Of a stretch of DNA of 64,000 bases, positions 35,250-44,262 are shown piece by piece. A program made the position numbers and the translations under genes. Under the pieces are notes generated by a model. It worked only from the letters and a program-made list of their open reading frames with translations, was not told the DNA's origin and did not search any database. How positions within the stretch are numbered: the first letter of the stretch is position 1; every line of letters starts with the position of its first letter. Source of the DNA: Antarcticibacterium flavum (GTDB lineage: Bacteria; Bacteroidota; Bacteroidia; Flavobacteriales; Flavobacteriaceae); assembly GCF_006159205.1 (NCBI RefSeq), contig NZ_CP040812.1, forward strand, positions 3,100,001 through 3,164,000. The letters are read 5' to 3'.

Positions 35250-38200
35250 TTAGCAATATGCACTTTGTGGGGTGGATACGTTGATGTAGACATTTGGTAA
35301 TTCAGCAAAATTTTCGAGGGAATCAATTTGTATGGTAAACTTACCTTCTTCTTTTAATACTACACCTAAAGGTAGTACCTGATCTTCATTAAAATGACCA
35401 ACTCCTTGTATGACAAGCCAATTATTTCCCTGTAGCCAGTACATGTCTTCTTCTTGATAATCAAAAATAGGTGCATCATAACCGAGGTCAAAATCATTGG
35501 AGGCCGCTGGGGTAGCTCCAACCAAAATTTGGCGGTTATATCCTAAAGGGGATCGATAGGAAATTCTTATTTTTTCTATATTCTCATTTTTAGGTCTTTT
35601 TGTATGAACCTCTGGTCTCAGAAAGATTGATTCTGTTCCCTCTTTTTCATATCCTCTTTGACTATTTTTGAATTGAATTACCCCACTTATAATACTATAA
35701 TTTCCATTTCCCTTATTTGCTGAATTAATAAAAAAGGACTGACCCACAGGAATATAGTATCCAGGTTTTCTATTACTTTTTTGATCTGTACTATCAATTC
35801 TGTTATCGTTGGAGATGCCACCTACACCACCTGTTAAATTTAGTGAAGCATAACCTCCAACGTAATCTTCGAGATAATGGGAGTTTTTTTCACCAAAATG
35901 ATCCCAGAAATATAGATTTCCATCGAATAAATCATAATCGCCCCTGCCTACAGTTGTTCCAGTCGAATCTTTTATACTTTTAATATTATCTTTTATGAAT
36001 TCTCTTGCATCTAATGCAGATGGGTAAGGATTTCCAATTAAATAATTACGCTCAGGAGAACTTACCAGCCTAATTGTTCCATTATTTGGAATTCCTGCAA
36101 AAGTATAATTTTGTGCTGCAGCAAGGCCTACTCCTCCTGATGTACCTTTCATTGTATAACCTTCTCCCACTTGGATATCCTTTTCACTACCGTGTCTAAA
36201 ATTCCAAGAACCGTAATCATCAGCATTTCCATTAAATGTATTTATCCAATAATTACTTATCTTCCTTGGATTAGATAGCCCTCCATCTGCGAAAGCGTAA
36301 CTATCTTCAAACTCAATATCTTTTGGAGTGCCGTCACTATTAAAATTAGTTCCATCTTTCATCACTAATTTTACTTGGTAGGCAGCATTCTTCGTACCAG
36401 GACTTACAGGAGATGACCAATAGTTATAATTAAAACTGTTAGCTGTTCCTTGTTGATCTCTATACAATATTCCCATACTAGCATCATCTACAATACTGCC
36501 TTCGGGTTGCAGAAGTTGGGATTCACCATTTAAATTAATAATGCCATTTAATTTTAAATAATGTGATATAAATAATTCATTTCCTGTACCTCCTGTTCCA
36601 TTTATCCAACTGGTTGGGTTATAACCTTCCATATCAAGAATTCCGGTTTCAGAAATTAAACCTAATACTTTAATGTCCTTCATACCGGATAAGATATTAT
36701 GGGAGGTTCTAACTATGTTCCAGGTGATCAAAGAATCTTTAATTCCTTTACTGTAAGGTGGATCCCAAACAGTATGATGAGTCCAGGTGCCTTGATTATT
36801 ACACCAACTTCCATTTTCAAAAGATGTATAGGGCAGGGGAGCAGTATTTTCTTGATCATGGGTCATGTTTATAAGTCGACCTGGTTTTGAATTATCAGCC
36901 TCATTAGGGGTAGTACCATCTACCGGGTTAATATTTGCAACGATTAATTGATAGTATCCTGCTAAATTATTAAAACTTAAATCATTTAGAGGCATTGGAA
37001 TTTCCACCCCTAAATGTACATTGTCCTGAAGACGCTGATTCATCATAAATCGAATTTGCTCTACCTTTAGACTTTTATCCCAGAATCTCACCTCCTCAAT
37101 CCAGCCTTTAAAATGATTGCTGGCACTATCTGCGACTTTTGCTCCAATAAATGATTTGCCAACACCGCTGCTGCTAATAGTGCCCGTGGCTACTTTTATT
37201 CCATCAATATATAAATTGCCACTTGAACTGGCTGCAATGTGATACCACCTAACAGTATCAATAGAATGACTGGAAATAACAGAATTGAATCTTGGTTTAC
37301 CTTCATCAAGTGAAAGTTCAAATCCTGGCCCACTTAAAATTGTTCCATTTAATTTTTCTGCTTTAATCCAGGCTTCATAACTAAAGCTATTTTTAACGTT
37401 TACATCACCTAGGTCTACTAAGTCATCTACACCATCAAAGATGAGATTCTCACAACCTTTAATAGTAACAGTAAAGCTATCAACAAATGGTTCACAATTA
37501 TTAAGTGGTATCGCAGGTTCTCCTTCTGCAGCGCTAATATTAGCCGGTGTTATTGTCCAATTTATTGTATATGTGCCTGCGGGCGCGTTAAATATGATAT
37601 TTCGTTTTGTGAGATCATCTCCGAGGAGTTGTCTAGAAGCTTCATCACTTAACCCATCTACAGTCCACTTTCCATTCGAAACTCCGGGGTGAGGTAAGGT
37701 TGAAATTTCTCCAACCTCTCCTTGATCCTTCTGGTATTGAGAAAAGATTTTTCCTTCTAGATTGATGGAGGTATTTCCGCATTGGAGATTTCCTTCCTCA
37801 TCGATATTCTGTTCAGGACTAATATTAATCTCTGCAATGAAACTGTCATAAGCATATACATCTACATATGTAGTACCCCCCTCGCCTGTGCTTATGCAAC
37901 CATTGATCATAGATACTACCGCGTATCTATTCCATCCAAGATGAGTAGGTGTGAATGTTTCATTTTGATTGTTACTAATAACTACGCCTGTATTAGGATC
38001 AACCCAAGCAATTTCTTCTTCAATTGGCGCATCGGGAACAGCAATATTATCAATAGCCCAAGAACTTCCTCCTTTTCCCACATAATAAAATCGTAAACGA
38101 AGGCCTGTCATACCAAAATATTCACTTAAATTAATTCTCTCTTCTGGAAAAGATGAAGCAAAAGGGCTTAGAGTTCCAGAATATTCGGCTAAAACAATGG

Positions 38201-41200
38201 TATAAGTGGCTCCTTCATCTAAAGACAGCTCTACTCGCGCAGAGGCGCCTTCCAATAACCGATAAGCATGATTGAAAGTTAAAAAGGTAGTTGCTAATCC
38301 TAATGTGTTAAAAATTGGAGTTTCTAGATAGCTATCATCGGTAATTCCGTGAACTATTGCGAATCTATTACCAGGACCACCATAATAATCAACATTCGAA
38401 AAAGTTCTGTTATTTGGAGTGGATTGAGTTAGCACGAAAGATGTAGGGCTTGTAGAACTGCCTCCTGTATTTAAACAATTTTCACACCCATCTGCATTCC
38501 ATCCATTTTTTGGATTTGCACTTGGAAATCCCCCATCCCTGATCATATTAGCTTGCCAGGTAAAATTACTAGTAGCTTCAAGGCGGACACTTTTCCCTAA
38601 GCAGACTACAGTTTTATCCTGATCTACTGAGGGGGCAATATTCGGAATAATACTAACTATTGCTATTTCTGAGGAGGCTTCATTACAACTACCATTTTTA
38701 ATAATGGCACGATAAATTCTCGTTATGTCAATTCCGCTATAATCTGAATAAGTTGTTTTTCCATCAGAATTAGGTGCTTCAGTCCATTGAGTGCTTGAAT
38801 GGGTACGGTACTCCCATCTAACAACCTCGCCAGTTATTCCACTTAGGTTCATAGCGACAACAGAATCATCATTGGCCATATGGCATAACAATATATTAGT
38901 ATCACTGGAGTTTCCAAAGGTTATTGTTCCACCCACACTTAAAGCATCTACAGTTATCGTAGCTTCTTCCGAAAATTTCTCACCGCAAACTCCATTTTGA
39001 ACAACCGCGCGAAATTTTGTTGTTTCTGTCAAGTTATTATAAGCAAATGAGGTGCTGTTGTTCTCCGGGAATTTTATAATCGTTTCCCAATCATCAATTG
39101 AAGATTCCCACCGTATTACATTGCCACGATGACTTGTTAAATTAAGAAGACCAGAATTGGTGCCATAACAAACATTGGCATCCTCACTTGCAACTCCTCC
39201 CAGAGTCGGTTCGTCTACTTCAATTGTTATTTGGGATATATCCTCACATTCAAAATTATTTTTCCCTACAACAAAATATGTAGTTGTTTCCGTCGGGATC
39301 ACGTTTAAAGTAGATTCTTCACCTAAAATAGCAGATTCAAGGGAGCCAGCTCTCCAGCTATATGTTGTCGCACCATTTCCAACAAGATTAATTGCAGTAC
39401 CTTGACAAATTGAAACATTCTCCCCTTCCGGGTTTTCTTCAGTGGTAATTGTTACTTCAGGTAATTCATTAATAGTTACAGTAATTGCTGCTCGCTCACT
39501 CTCACATCCTTCAGCTGAAGTTTGACTTGTCCAATATGAAGTTACTTTTGCTTCCCCGGTATTTATCACAGGAGCAGCACCCATGGCTGTTGTTGCATCC
39601 ACAGTTGCATACCAATTAATTGAACCTCCGTTAACTGGAGTTGCAAAAAAACCGGCTGCATTCTCTTCATTAAGGCAGTAAACCAAATTTGCGATTTGTG
39701 GAGCCGACGGTTTAGCATTAATTTTGATTTCAGTAGTGGCTTTAACCTCAGCACATCCTTCAGCAGGGGCTATAGTGTTTGTAATCGTATAAGTCCCAGG
39801 AGTACTGCCTGCTATATCAATTTCCCCGGTAGAGGTACTAGCGAAAACCAATCCAGATAGTGTAGAACTGAAGGTGCCTTTAACAGCATTGGTAGCCATT
39901 ATAGGCAGGGGATTGCCAGAATCATTGCAAAATGTGGTATTCTCATAGGAGAAATCTGCTATTGGTTTTTCACCAATAGTTACGGTAAAATTGCGTGAAG
40001 CCACCTGGCAAACCCCCGAACTGGAATTTGCAGTAAAAGTATAGGTGATGATGTAATCACCGGGCACTTTACCTTCAGGAGAAAAGGATCCGTTTGAAGC
40101 ATTTAATGTAAAATCATTTTTATCTACAGTAAAATTACCGTTACCATTATTTCCCAGATTGTCTCCATTTATATGAGGCATATAGGTGGTATTGTCGGTT
40201 TCGCAAAATTCACCGGAAACCGCCGTGTTATTACCTGTAATATAGCTGAATTCAGTAATTACCGGTTGTGGGATAATGGTGATAGTTTTAGTTGACGAAA
40301 TTTCTGAACAGCCGTCTAGGCCCTGAACCTTAAGTATAAGGGTTATGTTACCGCTTGCACCATTCGGGGTGTATGTTGCACCCGTTAATTGGGTAGCATT
40401 CGAAATTGTTCCTTGCCCTGCGGGAACAGACCATTCAATTGAAGACTCGTTTGAAACTGCTACTCCGGTTGTAATATTTACCTCTTCACCTACCGAGCAG
40501 ATTTCAATGTCTGCACCTATTGAGTCTATTACTGGTGCTGGATTTACACTGACTGCTGACGGAGTGGAAATAATCTGTGAGCATGTTTCCGCCGGGCTGC
40601 TAATTACCACATCATAGCTACCCGAATCATCAGGAGTTTGATTTGAAATAGTTAGCTCAGCTGTAGTAGCCCCAGAAATATTGCCACCATCAGAAAGTGG
40701 AACACCATTTTTTCTCCAGCGATACTCAGCAATAGGACCGGTAGCATTAATAGATAATACGATCGGGTCATCATCACTCTCACAGGTTAACACGGTTGCT
40801 AGTGGATGAATGGTAATTTCAGGTATAGGTATAATATTTATTGTAATTTGATCTGTTACAGAGCCGCAGGTGCCATATCCATTGGCTTGCAGTTGCAGTA
40901 CGACATCACCAGATTCAGCAGCCCCGGGGACGTATGTCGCATTTAAAACTGTAGCGTCTGTAAAAGATCCTGAACCGGAAATAACTGTCCATTCCAGTGA
41001 GGAATAATTGTCAGCTTCTGCGCTTAAGGGTATTTCTGCCGCTGTGCTACAAATCGAAAAATCATTTGCAGTGACAACAGTAGGAGGATTGTAAACATTA
41101 ATTGTCGCTATACCGGAAAATCCTTTTTGACATTCAAAGTAGGTAGGGTTAATTTCCACATCATAATCACCCAATTGGCTCAATTGAACATTTTCTAATA

Positions 41201-41318
41201 AGAGATTGGTGCCCACTTCCCCTTCAATTGGAGTCCAGTTTCCATTTGGCGGCCTGAACCTCCATTGATAATTAGGAGAACCATTTTTGGTAATTAGCAT
41301 CCACTGTAAGAGTGACAT
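35250..41318 (-). CDS. Gene B, main part: Ig/PKD-like modules and LamG-like domain
   Basis: 2,022 residues as an open frame. The first dozen are out of the native frame and the last few (VSTPQSAYC) are read from the IS66 end. It contains a long series of Ig/PKD-like modules (Cys-paired units ending in VTI-type strands), a jelly-roll-like module (GGFPSANPKNGWNADG to SSWAIDNIAV), a LamG-like domain (NLIFDGVDDLVDLG to GWIEEVRFWDKSL) and the same 500-residue region as gene A (QGTANSFNYNYWSSPVS, LIGNPYPSALD). Having neither a signal peptide nor a sorting domain of its own, this piece is not secretable as it stands. Confidence 0.85.
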   Translation of the reverse strand: MSLLQWMLITKNGSPNYQWRFRPPNGNWTPIEGEVGTNLLLENVQLSQLGDYDVEINPTYFECQKGFSGIATINVYNPPTVVTANDFSICSTAAEIPLSAEADNYSSLEWTVISGSGSFTDATVLNATYVPGAAESGDVVLQLQANGYGTCGSVTDQITINIIPIPEITIHPLATVLTCESDDDPIVLSINATGPIAEYRWRKNGVPLSDGGNISGATTAELTISNQTPDDSGSYDVVISSPAETCSQIISTPSAVSVNPAPVIDSIGADIEICSVGEEVNITTGVAVSNESSIEWSVPAGQGTISNATQLTGATYTPNGASGNITLILKVQGLDGCSEISSTKTITIIPQPVITEFSYITGNNTAVSGEFCETDNTTYMPHINGDNLGNNGNGNFTVDKNDFTLNASNGSFSPEGKVPGDYIITYTFTANSSSGVCQVASRNFTVTIGEKPIADFSYENTTFCNDSGNPLPIMATNAVKGTFSSTLSGLVFASTSTGEIDIAGSTPGTYTITNTIAPAEGCAEVKATTEIKINAKPSAPQIANLVYCLNEENAAGFFATPVNGGSINWYATVDATTAMGAAPVINTGEAKVTSYWTSQTSAEGCESERAAITVTINELPEVTITTEENPEGENVSICQGTAINLVGNGATTYSWRAGSLESAILGEESTLNVIPTETTTYFVVGKNNFECEDISQITIEVDEPTLGGVASEDANVCYGTNSGLLNLTSHRGNVIRWESSIDDWETIIKFPENNSTSFAYNNLTETTKFRAVVQNGVCGEKFSEEATITVDALSVGGTITFGNSSDTNILLCHMANDDSVVAMNLSGITGEVVRWEYRTHSSTQWTEAPNSDGKTTYSDYSGIDITRIYRAIIKNGSCNEASSEIAIVSIIPNIAPSVDQDKTVVCLGKSVRLEATSNFTWQANMIRDGGFPSANPKNGWNADGCENCLNTGGSSTSPTSFVLTQSTPNNRTFSNVDYYGGPGNRFAIVHGITDDSYLETPIFNTLGLATTFLTFNHAYRLLEGASARVELSLDEGATYTIVLAEYSGTLSPFASSFPEERINLSEYFGMTGLRLRFYYVGKGGSSWAIDNIAVPDAPIEEEIAWVDPNTGVVISNNQNETFTPTHLGWNRYAVVSMINGCISTGEGGTTYVDVYAYDSFIAEINISPEQNIDEEGNLQCGNTSINLEGKIFSQYQKDQGEVGEISTLPHPGVSNGKWTVDGLSDEASRQLLGDDLTKRNIIFNAPAGTYTINWTITPANISAAEGEPAIPLNNCEPFVDSFTVTIKGCENLIFDGVDDLVDLGDVNVKNSFSYEAWIKAEKLNGTILSGPGFELSLDEGKPRFNSVISSHSIDTVRWYHIAASSSGNLYIDGIKVATGTISSSGVGKSFIGAKVADSASNHFKGWIEEVRFWDKSLKVEQIRFMMNQRLQDNVHLGVEIPMPLNDLSFNNLAGYYQLIVANINPVDGTTPNEADNSKPGRLINMTHDQENTAPLPYTSFENGSWCNNQGTWTHHTVWDPPYSKGIKDSLITWNIVRTSHNILSGMKDIKVLGLISETGILDMEGYNPTSWINGTGGTGNELFISHYLKLNGIINLNGESQLLQPEGSIVDDASMGILYRDQQGTANSFNYNYWSSPVSPGTKNAAYQVKLVMKDGTNFNSDGTPKDIEFEDSYAFADGGLSNPRKISNYWINTFNGNADDYGSWNFRHGSEKDIQVGEGYTMKGTSGGVGLAAAQNYTFAGIPNNGTIRLVSSPERNYLIGNPYPSALDAREFIKDNIKSIKDSTGTTVGRGDYDLFDGNLYFWDHFGEKNSHYLEDYVGGYASLNLTGGVGGISNDNRIDSTDQKSNRKPGYYIPVGQSFFINSANKGNGNYSIISGVIQFKNSQRGYEKEGTESIFLRPEVHTKRPKNENIEKIRISYRSPLGYNRQILVGATPAASNDFDLGYDAPIFDYQEEDMYWLQGNNWLVIQGVGHFNEDQVLPLGVVLKEEGKFTIQIDSLENFAELPNVYINVSTPQSAYC

Positions 41319-43893
41319 TCTCTCCTATACACACTTCCTTACTTTGGGGATGAGTATTAACAACGATATTCAGGTCAACAATTAATTTTGCATCCTCTGA
41401 TACAACCTTTGTACAAGGAGACGTACCACTTACTTCTACGAAATAAGTTCCCTGATCTTCATAGGCTACACTTGCAAAAAATAATTTTTCTGAAGTGGCT
41501 CCCGGAATAATTTCTGCTCCATCTCGTGCACGTTTAAACCATTGGTATGTCAAACCATCACCAGTGGCATCAACGGTAAATTCAACCCGGTTAGCGGAGC
41601 AAATGGTAACATCAATTGGATCCTGCAGTATTTCAACTTTTTCAAATACAGTAATTTCTACCGTATCTGTGACAACTGTACAAGGACCTGCGCCATCAGA
41701 ATCTTCAGAAGTGAGAGTTAGGGTCACTGTTCCGGAGGTGATGCCGGGAGTATAGGTAGTAGTTAAAGAGTTTGCATTGGAGAAAGTTCCCGAAGGTGCA
41801 CTCCAGGTACCAGAGGTAGTTCCCCCGGTTATAGAGCCAGCCAAAGAAATAGTGCCGTTGGAGCAAATTATTTGAGGGGCGCCGGCATCTACTGTAGTCG
41901 AAGGATTAATCGTTATGCTGAAAGTCTGCGGAGTTCCATCACAATTATTAGCTACCGGAGTAACAGTGATATTTGCGGTTATGGGAGTATTATTGCTGTT
42001 AGTTCCTATAAAAGAAGAAATATTTCCAGTACCACTTGCAGCCAATCCTATAGCCGTATTGTCATTTCTCCATTTATAAGTTGTTCCTGTCACATTACTT
42101 CCGGTAAAATTTATTGCTGATACCGTCCCTGCATTACACACAATTTGTTCTGAAGGCTTCGTGACCGTTGCTGTTGGATTGACTGTAATGCTGAAAGTCT
42201 GCGGAGTTCCATCGCAATTATTGGCTATCGGGGTAACGGTGATATTTGCAGTTATGGGAGCATTAGAATTGTTTGTTCCTGTAAAGGAAGCAATATTCCC
42301 AGTTCCAGTTGCCGCAAGTCCTATAGCCGTATTGTCATTACTCCATTTATAAGTTGTTCCTGTTACGTTACTTCCGGAGAAGTTTATAGCAGAAACAGCT
42401 GCTCCATTACAAACTGTTTGATCCGAAGGCTTCGTGACTGTTGCTGTTGGATTGACTATAATGCTAAAAGTCTGCGGAATTCCATCGCAACTATTGGCTA
42501 TCGGGGTAACGGTGATATTTGCAGTTATGGGAGCATTAGTATTGTTTGTTCCATTAAAAGATTCAATATTTCCAGTGCCACTTGCAGCCAGTCCTATAGA
42601 CGTATTATCATTACTCCATTTATAAGTTGTTCCTGTTACATTACTTCCAGTGAAATCTTTTGCTGATACCGTCCCTGCATTACCCACAATTTGATCTGAA
42701 GGCTTCGTGACTGTTGCTGTTGGATTGACTGTAATGCTAAAAGTCTGCGGAGTTCCATCGCAATTATTGGCTACCGGGGTAACGGTGATATTTGCAGTTA
42801 TTGGAGCATTAGTATTGTTTGTTCCTGTAAAAGAAGCAATATTTCCCGTGCCACTTCCAGCCAATCCTATTGTCGTATTGTCATTAGTCCACTGATAAGA
42901 TGTTCCAGAAACGTTGCTTCCGGAGAAATTTATAGCGGAAACGGTTTCTTCATTACAAATGGTTTGAACTGAAGGTTTAGTGACTGTTGCTGTGGGATTG
43001 ACTGTAATGCTGAAAGTCTGCGGAGTTCCATCACAATTATTAGCTACCGGGGTAACGGTGATATTTGCAGTTATGGGAGCATTGGTATTGTTTGAAGCTG
43101 AAAAGGAAGAAATATTTCCTGTTCCACTTGCTCCCAATCCAATAGCTGTGTTATTATTTGTCCAATTATAAGTCGTCCCGCTAATACTACTTCCGGAGAA
43201 ATTTATTGTCGGAACATTTTCTCCTGCACAAAAGGATTTGTCTGCGGGTTTCGTAACCGTAGCACTTGGATTAACCGTAATGCTAAAGGTCTGCGGAGTT
43301 CCACTGCAATTATTAGCGACCGGGGTAACAGTAATGTTTGCTGTAATTGATGCATTAGTCGTGTTTGTAGCAGAAAAGGCAGGTATATTCCCGGTACCGC
43401 TTGCAGCAAGTCCAATTGCTGTATTATTATTGGTCCATTGATAAGTCGTACCAGAAACGCTGCTTCCTGAGAAATTTATTGCTGTAACAGTTTCTCCCGC
43501 ACAAACTGTTCGATCTGGAGGTTTAGTGACGATTGGATTTGGAGTTACTGTAATGACAGCGGAACTATTCAGGTCTTCCTTTTTGCTTGTACATGTACTC
43601 ATCCAAGCCTGAACAAGATTTATAGTAGTGGTAGCAGTGATATTATTTAAAGTAATTGAACGCTTTCCTGAGCTGTCTAAGGTTGTTTGAGTGGTTGCAC
43701 TACCGTCATTATATGTTACAATTGCATTTGCGGTTCCTGTAATTGTTAATGTCGCTGAATTACCAGAACAAATAGTAGTGGCGCCCGAAATAATGGCTGT
43801 TGGTTTCACGGAGCACCCCTGCCCAAACCCACTCCCCACACCAAGGAAAAAGAAAAGTCCAAAAATGGATACAGAAAGTAATTTTTTTCCCAT
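41272..43893 (-). CDS. Gene B, N-terminus: signal peptide and six PKD-like repeats
   Basis: 873 residues from the ATG at 43893. The signal peptide (KKLLSVSIFGLFFFLGVGSG, cut near FGQG) is followed by an Ig-like module and six 91-residue PKD-like repeats whose units begin VTKPxxxxVC and end QTFSITVNPTA. Repeat four has lost the first cysteine (IVGNAG). The frame stops at ANYQKWFS. Adding one base in the A run at 41284-41288 gives NYQKNGSPNYQW and joins the main part of gene B. Confidence 0.86.
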   Translation of the reverse strand: MGKKLLSVSIFGLFFFLGVGSGFGQGCSVKPTAIISGATTICSGNSATLTITGTANAIVTYNDGSATTQTTLDSSGKRSITLNNITATTTINLVQAWMSTCTSKKEDLNSSAVITVTPNPIVTKPPDRTVCAGETVTAINFSGSSVSGTTYQWTNNNTAIGLAASGTGNIPAFSATNTTNASITANITVTPVANNCSGTPQTFSITVNPSATVTKPADKSFCAGENVPTINFSGSSISGTTYNWTNNNTAIGLGASGTGNISSFSASNNTNAPITANITVTPVANNCDGTPQTFSITVNPTATVTKPSVQTICNEETVSAINFSGSNVSGTSYQWTNDNTTIGLAGSGTGNIASFTGTNNTNAPITANITVTPVANNCDGTPQTFSITVNPTATVTKPSDQIVGNAGTVSAKDFTGSNVTGTTYKWSNDNTSIGLAASGTGNIESFNGTNNTNAPITANITVTPIANSCDGIPQTFSIIVNPTATVTKPSDQTVCNGAAVSAINFSGSNVTGTTYKWSNDNTAIGLAATGTGNIASFTGTNNSNAPITANITVTPIANNCDGTPQTFSITVNPTATVTKPSEQIVCNAGTVSAINFTGSNVTGTTYKWRNDNTAIGLAASGTGNISSFIGTNSNNTPITANITVTPVANNCDGTPQTFSITINPSTTVDAGAPQIICSNGTISLAGSITGGTTSGTWSAPSGTFSNANSLTTTYTPGITSGTVTLTLTSEDSDGAGPCTVVTDTVEITVFEKVEILQDPIDVTICSANRVEFTVDATGDGLTYQWFKRARDGAEIIPGATSEKLFFASVAYEDQGTYFVEVSGTSPCTKVVSEDAKLIVDLNIVVNTHPQSKEVCIGENVTLTVDANYQKWFS
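41893..43530 (-). repeat. Six tandem 273-bp repeats (91-residue PKD-like modules)
   Basis: The marker GTCTGCGGA or a close variant recurs at 41924, 42197, 42470, 42743, 43016 and 43289, an exact 273-bp period without indels. Units are similar but more diverged than the repeats of gene A. The outer limits are set from the repeat length and are accurate to about 20 bp. Confidence 0.92.
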
Positions 43894-44262
43894 AGTCGTA
43901 TTGCATTAATATTTCCAATTGACGTGGGGGAGAATTGAAGATGATTATGTTCTGAATAAAGATATCAAGAGGGGATGAAAACATTAGTGGGGAGATAACA
44001 ACTAATCTAGAGGAGGAGCGGTTAACAGTCTAAAGTACAGTAATTTAACTGAATTTTTAGATGTTTTCGGTGAACGGCCTTAATAATCGACAAAAGTTAG
44101 ATGACTGGCTTTCAGGTCAATGAAATGAAAGAGGCTTAAAGGGAAAGCTTACAAATTATATGTTAATTTGTATTAAAAATTGTAGGAATTCTCAATGGCT
44201 TGTAATAAAAAAGGCTGCAGATTCATCATCTGCAGCCCTTATTTTAAAAATTTTATTAAAAA
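43894..44262. other. 369-bp intergenic region between gene B and pruA
   Basis: The right end holds the pruA terminator. The left end is the leader of gene B, where TATCTTTA on the minus strand (about 60 bp before the ATG) is one base from TAnnTTTG. No gene is visible on either strand. Confidence 0.45.
44203..44240 (-). terminator. Intrinsic terminator of pruA
   Basis: The stem AGGCTGCAGA/TCTGCAGCC with a 7-nt loop is followed on the minus strand by a T-rich run, about 23 bp after the pruA stop. Confidence 0.82.

Larger units (their letters stand above)
32930..35279 (-). mobile_element. Complete IS66 family element inserted in gene B
   Basis: A 2,350-bp element bounded by inverted repeats that start GTATCCGGCCCACCAACTGC on the left and GTATCCACCCCACAAAGTGC on the right. 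It is flanked by a perfect 8-bp duplication GTTGATGT (32922-32929 and 35280-35287). It carries the classic tnpA-tnpB-tnpC set in one direction. Gene B is transcribed in the same direction, so read-through is possible, but its frame ends a few codons inside the element. Confidence 0.96.

Noticed and set aside
30511..35287. The two IS66-group elements as the ends of a composite transposon
   Set aside because: They differ in length, gene content, inverted repeats and target duplications. Each has its own 8-bp duplication, so they inserted independently.
41284..41288. Programmed ribosomal frameshifting in the giant genes
   Set aside because: No classic slippery heptamer or downstream stem was recognised. 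Homopolymer indels explain the data more simply, though read data are needed.
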